From positions 7,501 to 40,787 of the forward strand of contig JBBHKE010001304.1 of the NCBI GenBank assembly GCA_037447655.1: a stretch of 33,287 nt of DNA, read 5' to 3'. This DNA is from Zygnema cylindricum. Taxonomy: Eukaryota; Streptophyta; Zygnematophyceae; Zygnematales; Zygnemataceae. Under the pieces are notes generated by a model. That model searched no databases, was not told where the DNA came from, and worked only from the letters and a program-made list of their open reading frames with translations. Positions 17,482 through 27,114 of this stretch are shown in pieces (the first letter of the stretch is position 1; every line of letters starts with the position of its first letter). A program made the position numbers and the translations under genes.

Positions 17482-18467
17482 TTAGTGGTGTCATTGGATA
17501 TCCCGCCCTCAGGACTCCGTATTCTCTCGCTATTCTCCGGCATTAGTTCCGACCTAGAAGCTGTCCTAATAGCTGGAAACCAAGTAGAAACGTACTCGGC
17601 ATTCGAGATCGACCCGGACGCACGTGCAGTCAGTGAGTATCGACTGCAACAACTGCACCAACTTTACCCACAGCAACTCACGGTGTCCGCCATGTGTAAC
17701 ACTCACCGTACGCTTCCCCATAATGTTGACAACATCACGGATTCATATTTGGAGAAGCTTGGAAAGGTAGACCTGGAGATCGTTGGATGGCCTTGCCAGG
17801 GGTATTCGTTAGCGGGACATGGCAGGGGACACTAGGATGTTTGTGGCATAACATTTTTTCAAATGACTCGACTGATAACAGGGTTACAGGAACGCCAAGA
17901 CACACCAGTGGGGTACGTCTTGGAAAATGTTCACCCCACAGATGATAAAAGGAAACATGTAGTCAACAACTGGAACCAAGTGACTAAAGTTCTGGGGACT
18001 CCCATAGTGTTTGATACAGCTCAAGTTGGATGAAAAACCCACCAAGTTCAAGTTTATTGGACTAACTTGGCTCCACTTCTCGTCCTTCAACAACTGTTGA
18101 AAACACAAGTTATGGATCCCAATATCACAGTTCAACAGATTCTCGGACCATGGCGAATGGCCACTCCTGTGACTATAGCCGAACGAACACCCCTTTTCAG
18201 TTGCAATAAACCTGGGAATCCACAAAGGGCCTACCGACCTTAGTATCTTTCCCTAACAATCATGCTTACCGAAAAGGCGCACCAGGAATGATCTTTGACA
18301 GTACGACCGCTACTTGGACAACACAAAGTATTGAGGAACGGGAACAAGCAATGGGATTTCGACCGGCAACCACAGCAGCACCAGGGGTCTCTGCCTCAAA
18401 AATGTGCAGTTTAATCGAGCAAAGTATGGATTTGAATGCAATTTCATGGGTGCTGCAACATTCTTAA
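17482..18467 (+). pseudogene. Cytosine-5 DNA methyltransferase domain of the gypsy polyprotein
   Basis: This domain of about 320 residues transfers methyl groups from S-adenosylmethionine to cytosine in DNA. Motif I is ILSLFSGI (about 17521-17544). The AFEIDPDA acidic segment follows at residues 39-46 from 17485. Motif IV is GWPCQGYS, with catalytic Cys at 17794-17796. Motif VI is LENV, with Glu at 17923-17925. A motif VIII-like block ends YWTNL (about 18055-18069). A C-terminal block with EREQAMGF (about 18336-18359) and a motif X-like SMDLNAISWVL lies before the stop at 18465. The order is canonical, unlike the permuted plant DRM enzymes. YWTNL recalls Dnmt3/DRM, whereas PCQ recalls Dnmt1 and bacterial enzymes. 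Lesions are in-frame stops at 17479, 17833 and 18031 and a frameshift just before 18241. It is in frame with the protease upstream. The frame of its C-terminal part runs on into the RT segment at 18633 with only point stops (18465, 18483, 18630). Confidence 0.88.
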
Positions 18468-18485
18468 GCATTCAACAGCCTCTAG

Positions 18486-19545
18486 TCTTCAAAGTCACGG
18501 GCAACATACCTTCAAGCTCCACAGTTATTGGCAATGCAAGCAACTCTACAGCTTGAGGGGGGGAGAGAGGCAAGAAGGGAAAAATTCAGCAAATTACTTT
18601 CAAAGAGAACACTAAACCCAAGAGTTTTCTGAGTGGGGGGGAGTAGAGGCTCAGAACAGGGCTGCTTAGGGGAAGTTGTTAGCAGTAGCGTTTTAGCAGC
18701 TGAGCAAGGGACACATCCGCAGGTAGAACTGAAATTCAACATCTCCTTTTGGAGTCGGCCACCGGAAGCATTGGCGGCAGTGGAACACGGGAAGATGGAC
18801 TGGACTTTAGGGGAACAGCTAGACCCACAGCAGAAGGCCCGACTCTCTAAGTTGTTCGAGGAGAACGGGCAGGTATTCTCCTGGTCTGACACAGATGTAG
18901 GGATCTATAAGGGGACCCCTTTTCCCATTTAATTTACCGACGAGACGGCGACTGTTTGGCAGCAACACTACCCTCTCAGCTTCAAAGAGGAGTTCATCAC
19001 CGCAAAGGTGCAGAATTTGGTGGACGCGAGGCTGGTGGAAGAAAGTATAGGGCTACATGGGTTTGCCTCTCAAACAGTGCTCCCGCCAAAAAAAGACTCA
19101 TTCAAGAAACGGTAGATTTCCGAATGTGCGGGGACTATCGGATGCTCAACGCGGCAACTGTCTCCGATCGTTATCCCATGCGCACCCGGAAGAGATCTTG
19201 GACTCTCTTGCCAGGGCTAAAATTTACTCTACGTTGGATATGAAAAATGGGTTCCACCATATTGCAATGGAGCCGAAGCATCGAGAGAGGACCGCTTTTT
19301 GGGCCGGATCTAGGTGTTATAAATGGCTGTACATGCCATTTGGCCTCAAGAATGCACCTGCCAAATTCCAACTGGCCATGGACGAGGCCCTCCGGAGAAT
19401 CGATTTCGCACGGTGTAACACCAACGATGTGATTATTTTCTCCAAGACATTCGAGGAACACGTGGAGCATATACATATCGTTCTTCGGGCTCTCCAAGCA
19501 GCGAGCTTGAAGTGTCACCCGGGGAAGGGCATTTTTGGGGTGTAG
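18486..19545 (+). pseudogene. pol: Gypsy reverse transcriptase, fingers and palm
   Basis: The N-terminal approach (VFSWSDTDVGIYKGTPFPI) ends at a stop at 18930. The fingers follow, with PPKKDSF, then CGDYRMLNAATVSDRYPM. The palm has YSTLDMKNGFHHIAMEP with the first catalytic Asp, and YMPFGLKNAPAKFQ. The second catalytic motif, Y-x-D-D in active enzymes, reads NTND at 19417-19428. The first Asp of the pair and the Tyr are therefore lost. Frameshifts lie near 19110 and 19190, and a further stop is at 19543. The sequence is plainly Ty3/gypsy RT with integrase downstream. Confidence 0.9.
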
Positions 19546-20048
19546 ATATCATTTATCTGGGTCATAAGGTGACTCCTGGGACAGTGGGTCCCCACATGGT
19601 TAAGGTGGCAGCCCTTGACGCCCTTCCACCCCCGCATGACATTTCTGCTTTTCGCACTTTCCTCAGACTGGCCAACTATTACGGGAGGTTTATTTCCAAA
19701 TTAAGTAGCCACACCCATCCATTGAATCAATTATTGCCAAACGACGAGGAGTGGCAGTGGGCGAAAGAACTTCATACTGCTTTTCAATTCGTGAAAGATT
19801 CTCTCAAGCAGCATCCTGTGCTTCGGATGCCCAATCACCAGCGGCCTTTCCTTCTTTATACTGATTTGAGCAGGTTCGGATTGGGAGCAATTTTGGCCCA
19901 ATTGGACGATGCAGGGGCTGAGTACGTAGTGGCCTACGCAAGTCGGAGTAATAACAGAGCCGAGGAGAATAACAGCAGTTACCATTGGGAATTACTTGCG
20001 GCGGTGTGGGCCATCCAACATTTCCGGCCTTACCTCTATGGAGTACAC
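19546..20048 (+). pseudogene. pol: Gypsy RT thumb and RNase H, first part
   Basis: The frame gives YLGHKVTPGTVGPH (RT connection), then FRTFLRLANYYGRFISKLS and the RNase H beginning FLLYTDLSRFGLGAIL with its first catalytic Asp. YHWELLAAVWAIQHFRPYLYGVH supplies the catalytic Glu helix. It is interrupted after codon GTA CAC by solo LTR-D at 20049 and continues at 21348. It degrades the RNA strand of the RNA-DNA hybrid in reverse transcription. Confidence 0.88.
20044..20048. repeat. Target-site duplication of solo LTR-D, left (TACAC)
   Basis: It is repeated perfectly at 21343-21347. Ignoring the insert and one copy restores the RNase H frame. Confidence 0.95.
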
Positions 20049-21342
20049 TGTTGTTTTTGAAGATTTAGTTTCGTGCGTATGTGAAATTTGATGCGCACGC
20101 GACGTTTCGTGCGTATATACATATACGCGATATACTGTGGAGGTTCGAAGGATTTGCGGATTGGGGGAATTAAATGTACGAGTAAATTTAATGGAGTAAT
20201 TGAGTGGCACGAAATGTGAGAGGAAATGGACGGCGGATCGCGAAGCGATCCGACGTGAGATAATCGACGAAGATAAAATGGTACGTCGCACGTACGAAAC
20301 ATAATGCGACAGGTGTACTTTATTTACGACATACATTTATCGAAAATGACGTGTACCTTAAATGCGACAAGGCGCATTTATGACGAAGTACGTGATTTCG
20401 GTACGGACAGGATTTGGAACGTACGAATTGATTTCGGCAAGTTGGTCATGGTACACGTGGAGGGCGAACGGCGTCTGCCGATATTTTTAAGGGACCACAT
20501 TGTTTTTATGACACATTATCTAGTGGACCGTACATATGCGATGTCGGTTCACTACGTGGATCTATCTACAAGTGACTAAGCGAGTTGTCGCTTATGACGC
20601 GTATTTTGCGGACGCGTCGGTGAAAATATTTGAAATAACATTGTTTTGTCGTATGTGTAATAATAATTTAGTATTGATTATGACAGTTTTTATTTAGATG
20701 ATCATTTAGGGTTTTGGCAGTTTAATTTGTGTGTTGTCGTACTTGCCGACAAGTGTACGCTTATGATTGGTTGACTTTCAGGTGTACACTTACAGTTAGG
20801 ATTATTTGTCGTAATAGGTTCTCATGATATAGTACTACTTAGTGGAAGGTACGTTGGCTATTTTGACATGTAGCAATTCATTGACAGCTCACAAGTGTAT
20901 ATATAGGAATGAGCTTTGTTAGGAATTAATCATCAATGCTGGTTAGAAAAGTAGGGACCGAAGATGTAGACTTTTAGGGTTGCCGATTAGGTCATGCATT
21001 TGAGTAATATGTTTATTGATATACTTTTGTTTATCTAATGTTTATGTGAGATTGCACTCTTTTTGTTATTATTTATTTATGTTATTTTATGTTTGTTTGA
21101 TATGCATTATTTATGCATTTGTCCTAGGGTTTGCTTATGTTGATTATTCCATCAAACCTTAGATGTTGTCATAGGGTTTATTTATGTTGATTATTCCATG
21201 AAACCCTAAATGTTGTTTGTTGCGTCTGTGTACGCATATGGAGGATGCATTTCATATGATTGTTCGTCGACCTATTTTTGCTTAGCTTCTTGCATGATAG
21301 TTTGGGTCGCTTCTGCGGTCTATTTTAGACCAAAGAACAACA
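20049..21342 (+). mobile_element. Solo LTR-D, an unrelated LTR family
   Basis: This 1294-bp sequence begins TGTTGTT and ends AACAACA, perfect 7-bp inverted ends, and has a perfect TACAC target duplication. It contains no coding domain, primer-binding site or polypurine tract, so it is a solo LTR. A TATA (GTATATATA, 20897-20905) suggests plus orientation. A 47-bp direct repeat (AGGGTTTxxTTATGTTGATT pattern) lies at 21126-21172 and 21173 to about 21215. It shows no similarity by eye to the copia LTRs. An open frame of 91 codons at 20304-20579 looks like chance. Confidence 0.92.
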
Positions 21343-21347
21343 TACAC
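21343..21347. repeat. Target-site duplication of solo LTR-D, right (TACAC)
   Basis: This is a perfect partner of 20044-20048. Confidence 0.95.
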
Positions 21348-21600
21348 TTCACCCTTATTAAGGATCACCAGCCCTCAAATGAATATTGGAGAATAGTAAG
21401 TTGACCGGCAAGCTGGCCAGATGGGTTATCATCTTTCAAGAATACAACTTCAACATTATCCACCGAGCCGGGGAGATCCATGGGAATGTAGACGGACTCA
21501 ACACGAATCCAGACCCTTCCACCAGTGACTGTACAAAGGCGCGACAAGATGAAGACCCCGAGCTGAGCTTGGGACTTATCAAGGCTTCCTCTGCCTAAAA
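21348..21600 (+). pseudogene. pol: Gypsy RNase H, C-terminal part
   Basis: It resumes with FTLIKDHQP, the RNase H motif with its catalytic Asp. After a frameshift near 21385 it continues with KLTGKLARWVIIFQEYNF and IIHRAGEIHGNVDGLNTNPD, the conserved end of gypsy RNase H. The frame stops at 21598. Confidence 0.88.
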
Positions 21601-22858
21601 TTTGGCTGCCTCGAGCTGAAAGGGAGCTGTCAACTTTTGCTGCAGACGTGGAGGGGCAGGCTCAAATTGGAGCCGGCCGCAAGGATATTTGGAATGACCT
21701 CGATTCCCTTGGGTCTATCTAGAAAGGATCCCCTCTTCCCCACCTGATCGCAATTCACTTGTCCCTGGTTCATACCCGAATGGCGGCTTATGAATAGGAC
21801 CAAGGCATTCTTCTTAGAAAATGGGTCGATGGTACGAGGAAAGTAGTTCCTCCTCCAACAGATCTTGAAACCCTCATTAATCGTCTTCACCAGCAATGCG
21901 GGCACTTCGGACAAAAACGGACCACATCACTAGTTATCGCGTCATATTAGTGGCATGGGTTGAGGGCCCAAGTCAATCGTGTGGTGCAGACGTGTCCTTC
22001 TTGTGACACGGTGAAAGCTACTTTTGACAAAAAGGGTGGAACTGAACTTCACTCCCTCCCCATCCGGAGATGTTTTTCAGATGGTCATTGGATCTACTAG
22101 GACCACTTCCCACCTGCCGGAGGGGAAACCGTTTTGTATTGGTAATGATTGAACACTTCTCCAAATGGATGAAACTGGTGGTTCTCCCTTGGAAGGAATC
22201 TAAAGCAATCGCGTACGCATTCTTGTACAGAGTGTTGTCCCAATTTGGAGCACCGGCCGAAGTTCTGACTGATCAGGGGTCCGAGTTTGACGGAGAATTT
22301 TCTAACCTTCTGGAGAAGTGCCTCATTGACCACCGGTTGACCAGCCGAGACCACCCCCAAGCGGATGGTTTGGCCGAAAGGTGCGTACAGACAGTGAAGC
22401 GGTCACTACGGAAATATGCAGTGGAAGAGGATTTGAGGGAATGGGACAAACAGGTGCCTTGGATTACAATGGGATACAGATTTAGTAGGTAGGCCTCCCT
22501 CCATTCCTATAGCCCTTACTTCATTCTCTTCGGCCAACATCCCATCCTTCCAAGAGCTGCATCGGCTCAGGCGGTTGTACTTCTAGAGATGGACAACCGG
22601 GGGACTGTGGAGAGGCTGATTGCCGACACTGATTGCCGACAGGGCCAAGGAATTTCACCGGGAAACGCCTCTGGCTATGGGCAATTTACAAGCTGCTCAG
22701 CACAAGGATCAGCTTTGGTATTCCCAACGCAAAAACGACAATTATGTCTCTCGGCAACGACAATTCATGCCCAGGAAATTCGTGTATCGCATGCAACAGA
22801 AGAAGGACACTTTGGACATTTCGGCCGGACGGGTGATTCCGAAAGTAGTGGAGGTCTC
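21601..22858 (+). pseudogene. pol: Gypsy integrase
   Basis: The zinc-binding domain reads HQQCGHFGQ (about 21881-21907) and later TCPSC (about 21990-22004), the HHCC signature. The core has SLDLLGPLP (first Asp, about 22090), LTDQGSEFDGEF (second Asp, about 22269) and QADGLAERCVQTVK (Glu, about 22374), so the DDE triad survives. Stops and shifts occur near 21940, 22070 and 22490. The C-terminal part (about 22620-22858) includes FVYRMQQKKDTLDISAGRVI, which is typical after the integrase core. The copia LTR at 22859 then cuts it. It inserts element cDNA into the genome. Confidence 0.9.
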
Positions 22859-24038
22859 TAAAACTCTGTGTGCTCCATTGCCCAGAGAAATCGCAGATCT
22901 AAAAGAAGCTAATCTAGATAGTGCCAACTCCAAGTTGATATAAACCCAAATGATTGACCCCTTGACAATCAAAAACCCATTATAGCTTCACCCCTCTGAA
23001 ATAAGACTTTGTGTGTGCTTTGTTCCACCACAGAATGCAAAGTTAGAATATAAGTTTTGGACACATTCACCCACTTTGACTTTCCCTTAGAAATGCAGCC
23101 ACCTTGGCAAAAAAACACTCTGACCGACTACACCCTTGTTTAGCCTGGACTCCCCTAAGTCCCTAACAAAAAGAATCACTGAAAATGGTCAAGTAAATTG
23201 ATAGTTATGAATGGTCAAATATGACCTTTTGTACAAGAGCTCTCTCAAAGAGAGGCTGCTACCTACTAAATTTTCTAAGTCCTCTCTCTCTCTAAAACTC
23301 TATCGACTGACGTACGGCACCAATCAAATTACTGTGTCGTAAAGAAAAGTACATGTGCCGATGTACTTTCTGTACGGCTATTGTACGACATGGCCAAAAT
23401 GTCGACAGATGTCATATCCGGATTTGTTCCCGTAATCTCCGAAGTTGCCGCAATCCAACGTTGTCGCGCCACGTTTCACATGACGTGGCGATGACGGTAA
23501 AATGCCAAAAGTACATATTTCGTGATCGCGGCGCCTATCGTGGCCGTCCGATCAAAACCGGATACAACTATAGTCGTTGAAAATATACGCGCGGTATTTG
23601 TTTTGTGTTTGAAACAAATGCGACGTATCCGTTTCATATAATACATTAAAATTGTACAAAAATTGTATCTATGCATTACGTATCTATATCCCGTTAAATT
23701 AACTAGTCTACGTGTAACAAATTAAATATTTATCAAACCAGATATATTCTAACACTATTCCTAGACTTATAGGTTAACGCTACAGGCTAGTTTGACAAAG
23801 CGTAGATACCCGGATCAAATCCCGGATCCGTCAAACATTTTAGGTAACTCTATCAAGATTTGCCTTCGTGTCCTCTTTGGACAGCCTAGGCAGCCATGGA
23901 TCTAACTCCTCCTCAAGTCTTCAGTGACTGCGACAAGTGTGGGGAATTGAGTGAAGAGTTAGAGGCAAGCTGTCAGTGTCTCCTCTTTTGTCTTTTATTT
24001 TACAATCTCTAGACCTAGAAAATACTTAAATTTCAACA
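22859..24038 (-). repeat. Element 2 3' LTR (LTR-B)
   Basis: On minus it starts TGTTGAAATTTAAG at 24038 and ends near TTTTA at 22859, where the usual CA end is mutated. It keeps the conserved ATGGAGCACACAGAG block near its end. The tRNA-like segment is at about 23760-23834 on plus. The usual TATA is damaged (TGTACAAAA). It is joined directly to gypsy integrase DNA on the left. Confidence 0.8.
23760..23834 (+). other. tRNA-like segment in LTR-B
   Basis: CCCGGATCAAATCCCGG forms a T-arm-like block followed by ATCCGTC. It is at the same place and in the same orientation relative to the LTR as in the other copies. Confidence 0.45.
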
Positions 24039-24051
24039 CTCCCTTAATTTT
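24039..24051 (-). other. Polypurine tract of element 2
   Basis: AAAATTAAGGGAG on the minus strand directly precedes the TGTTG of the 3' LTR. It matches the tract of copia-1 with two differences. Confidence 0.8.
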
Positions 24052-24067
24052 CTAGTCTACTTTACTT

Positions 24068-24721
24068 TCAAATTCCTTCAAAAACAACAAATACATTTAT
24101 ATATTTTTTCCTTTCCTTTTTCCTTTTCCCTTCATGAAGCTTCAAGCGAACACCTTTATATTTAAGAAAGTGTATTAGATGACCAAAAATAATTTCATCT
24201 TGTCGATCATACATTTTTTTTTGCACGCCACTTTTCATAAATCCGAGCAAAGATTTTATCCACCTCCTCCTCTTTTCATCCAACCAAAATCCACTTTCCC
24301 TTTTGCATTTCCAACAGTCAGCCCCATCCCCAATTTGCAACACATACTCAGATGCTAACCCTTTTACAGGCACACCTTTATAGAGGGCATCACTCCCATT
24401 AGTGATGTCAAAACCATTACCACCCAAATTTATCCTTAAATCAAGAGTCCCCACTAAGTTTCTCGTAAAATCTACATCTTCCGAACTCAATTTTTTATCC
24501 ATGATTCTCACCCCATTTTCTGAACTTTCCTTACTCTCTCCCATGGAATTCTTTCCACTATCACTTTCTAATTTTATTCCCAATAAATATTTCTCATCCC
24601 CTAAACCTTTCATTAAATATTCCTCTTCCCCCCTTTCTTTTAAAACCCCCTCTATAATTAATTCTCCCCTTTCCTCGGAATCCGTTGAATTCTCCCTTTC
24701 CGACCAGTTTTCTGTTTCCAA
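24068..24721 (-). pseudogene. pol: Element 2 shrunken RT/RNase H remnant, still open for 217 codons
   Basis: The frame begins with acidic sequence, then KGLGDEKYLLGIKLESDSGK, which matches the end of copia RT (KDLGEAKYILGI in copia-1). It continues as an abridged RNase H: INLGGNGFDITNGSDALYKG, ASEYVLQIGDGADCWKCK, then WIKSLL and a Lys-rich end. Compared with copia-1 it has lost the segments with the catalytic Glu helix and most of the DNQAAIA block, yet the frame stays open. It cannot be an active RNase H. Either decay happened to proceed by in-frame losses, or a short protein was retained. Confidence 0.65.
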
Positions 24722-24740
24722 AATATCTATGAAACTATCC

Positions 24741-25952
24741 TCAATATTTGAACTCCCTCAAGTATCTCCTCTCTCTTACTTCCCTCATACCTCCAAAAGC
24801 ACATTGTTGCTTACGTGGAATTTCTATGTGCTTTTCCCTCTTCTCCATACTACCGATGCGGAGAAGCTCCAACATATCTTCATCCTCTTTCACCTCTTCC
24901 CCTTCTCCCTCCTCATCCACATTCCAACATCTAAGTTCTTCCAAACAAGGGCATTCCTCTATATAATGACCCGGTTCCCTACAAAAAAAGCAAACCCCAT
25001 TTTTCAAAGCTCTCGTTTCTTTTCCTCTCCCTCTCTTTCTACCAAAGTTCCGATAAGGTTTACCTTTGTCTTTCTTCCTCTCATCACGCTTCCGCTCGTC
25101 ACCACTGTTCTTCTCATCACGCTTCCGCCAATCACCACCAGCTGTAAATGCATTCACTCTGTCACTTCCCCTACGAAGCTCCAAAGTGCTTTCCCTCACA
25201 AGAATTATCCCCATGGTAAAGCTCCAAGTCCATGAGGAGCCATCCATTACCTGCATACGACAAATAATGTTTTCATACTCATCTGGGAGTTTCATGAGTA
25301 ATGTATTAATCTTCCTCTCCTCGGATTCTACATATCCCGCACTAGCAAGCTCAACATATAGCGCAGCAATATCATTGCAAAACTCTATCATGCTACCGCC
25401 TTTATAAACATAGGCATCTATTTCTTGTTTTACTAATTGTTGCCTCTGAATAGTCTCACTCTTATAAATCTGACTTAGTGCTTCCCATATCTCTGAAGAC
25501 TTCGTTAAGTTTTTAAGAGTGATAGCTATGGACTTAGACACGTTGCTAAGTATGAGATGCTTTGCTATAGTGTTTTTGTATTCCCATATTTTTCTGTTTT
25601 TTTCTTCAGTTTTAATCCCTACAACTGGTACCATAGCTGAGAGCCTAGCTCCCCTCACCATAGGTGTCCCTTTTTCCTTCTCCCCTATTTCTCCATCCAC
25701 GGCAAGGTTTTTCCCTTCACCTTCCGTTGCATCTGAACATTGGTTGATATTCTGGGCAGCCTCAGATGATTCTCCATAGTAAGCTCCTCCAAAGCCAGGT
25801 GGCGAACATGTCACTTGTCCCGAAACAATTCACCATAAGTGCTTCTCGAAAAGCAATCCCTCCATCATAAATCCCCAATAAGTGAAGCCTGTTCCATCAA
25901 ACGTAGGCACCCTAGATGGTGGGCCCATAACCTGAAACTGTGTGTGCTCCAT
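24741..25952 (-). pseudogene. gag: Element 2 Gag with one in-frame stop
   Basis: The start ATG (25952-25950) lies 20 nt inside the LTR, as in copia-1. The protein begins MEHTQFQVMGPPSRVPTF, is interrupted by one TGA codon after KHLW near 25830, and continues in the same frame for 357 codons. Its middle aligns with copia-1 Gag (MIEFCNDIAALYVELASAGY; LLMKLPDEYENIICRMQ). The zinc knuckle CFFCREPGHYIEEC is intact. The Lys/Arg-rich stretch before the knuckle is longer than in copia-1. The frame ends at 24741, just after the IPRKQQCAFGGMRE block that precedes the protease in copia-1; the protease itself is absent. It would form the virus-like particle shell. Confidence 0.85.
25918..25932 (-). other. 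Half-tRNA primer-binding site of element 2
   Basis: GGTTATGGGCCCACC on the minus strand, identical to 5759-5773, abuts the end of the 5' LTR at 25933. Confidence 0.85.
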
Positions 25953-27112
25953 TGCCCACAAAAATCGCAGACCCAAAAGAAGCTTATCTAGATAGTGCCG
26001 ACTCCAAGTTGATATAAACCCAAATGACTGACCCGTTGACAATCACAAACCCATTATAGCTTCACCCTTGTGAAATAAGACTTTCTGTGTGCTCAGTTCC
26101 ACCACAGAATGCAAAGTAAGAATATGAGTTTTGGACACATTCACCCACTTTCACTTTCCCTTAGAACTGCAGCCACCCTGGCAGGCAAAAACTCTGACCG
26201 GCTACACCCCTATGTAGCCTATACTCCCCTGAGTCCGCAGCAAAAATAATTTTTTTTCTTCACTGAAAATGGCCAAGTAAATTGATAGTTATGGCTGGCC
26301 AAAGTTCGCCATTTATACAAGGTGCTCTCTGGGAGAGGCAGCTACCTACCCAAAATTATCTAAGTCCTATTCCCCCTCTAAAACTCTATCTACTAAAGTA
26401 CGGCACCAATCAAATTACTGTGTCGTACAAAAAGTACAGGTGTCAGTGTACTTTATGTACGGCCATTGTACAACATGGCCAAAATGTCGACACGTGTCAA
26501 ATCAGGATTTGTTCCCGTAATCTCAAGAGTTCCTGTAATCCAATGTTATCACGCCACGTGTCATATGAGGTGGCAAAGACCGTAAAACGCCAAAAGTACC
26601 TCTTCCGTGATCGCGGCGCCTATCGCGGCCGTTCGATCAAAAACCGGCTATAATCCTATCCGCTGAAATTCGACGCGCGGCATTTGTTTTGCTATCGAAA
26701 CAAATGCGCGGTATCCGTTCCGTCCCCATACCGTACTCCGTACTAAATAAAACTGTATCTATGCACTAAGTATCTATTCTCCGTTAAACGAATTAATCTA
26801 CGTGTAACAATTTATTTATTTATCAAACACCACATATTCTAATATTATTCCTAGACTTAATGGTTAGAGCTAACGGCTACCCAATCTGACAGACGCCAGG
26901 TACCAGGATCAATTTCTAGGTCCGTCAAGTACATTTTGGTAAATCTAGCTAATCCACCCCTTGTCTTCTCTAGTGAGCTTAGGCAGCCATGGCTCTAGCT
27001 CCCTATCAAGCCTTCAGTGACTACAACAAGTGTGGGGGCTTGGAGAAGGGAGTTAGGGACAGATTGCCTTTGCTCTTTTTCTATAAAGACCTAGAAAATA
27101 CTCAAATATCAA
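25933..27112 (-). repeat. Element 2 5' LTR (LTR-E)
   Basis: On minus it begins TTGATATTTGAG at about 27112 (the expected leading TG is changed or lost) and ends TTTCA at 25933. The TATA is at 26312-26317 (TATAAA on minus). The palindromic GACACGTGTC lies at about 26489-26498. The tRNA-like segment is at 26850-26927 on plus. By eye it matches solo LTR-A far better than LTR-B throughout. Confidence 0.8.
26850..26927 (+). other. tRNA-like segment in LTR-E
   Basis: TAGACTTAATGGTTAGAGC resembles a tRNA D arm and A box. GTACCAGGATCAATTTC follows at B-box spacing, then GGTCCGTC. It is the clearest A-box copy of the series. Confidence 0.5.
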
Positions 27113-27114
27113 CT

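Larger units (their letters stand above)
3392..22858 (+). mobile_element. Decayed Ty3/gypsy retrotransposon carrying a DNA methyltransferase
   Basis: The domains run in the order Pro-rich Gag, capsid, zinc knuckle, aspartic protease, cytosine-5 methyltransferase, reverse transcriptase, RNase H, integrase. RT before integrase is the Ty3/gypsy order. Three younger insertions interrupt it: 4754-11102, 16266-17444 and 20049-21342. At each one the gypsy reading frame continues exactly once the insertion and one target duplication are ignored. About 10.6 kb of gypsy sequence remains. The 3' end after the integrase C-terminal region is replaced by a copia LTR at 22859, so neither the 3' LTR nor any chromodomain is present. 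The 5' boundary is unknown and may lie in 1923-3391. Confidence 0.85.
22859..27112 (-). mobile_element. Copia element 2: gag-only, mosaic LTRs
   Basis: On the minus strand the order is 5' LTR (27112-25933), half-tRNA primer site (25932-25918), gag, a short RT/RNase H remnant, polypurine tract (24051-24039) and 3' LTR (24038-22859). The internal region is only about 1.9 kb and lacks protease, integrase and nearly all RT. The two LTRs differ widely, and the 5' LTR is closer to solo LTR-A than to its own partner. No target duplication is visible (GTCTC on the left; TAAGA or a neighbouring register on the right). It is a non-autonomous or recombinant element, comparable to the gag-only elements known in plants as TR-GAGs. 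Confidence 0.75.

Noticed and set aside
17884-18225. Minus-strand open frame across the methyltransferase
   Set aside because: It is an antisense shadow of the methyltransferase frame, which has family motifs on the plus strand.
20304-20579. Open frame of 91 codons inside solo LTR-D
   Set aside because: It lies wholly in an LTR, has no recognisable domain, and its composition is that of the surrounding LTR.
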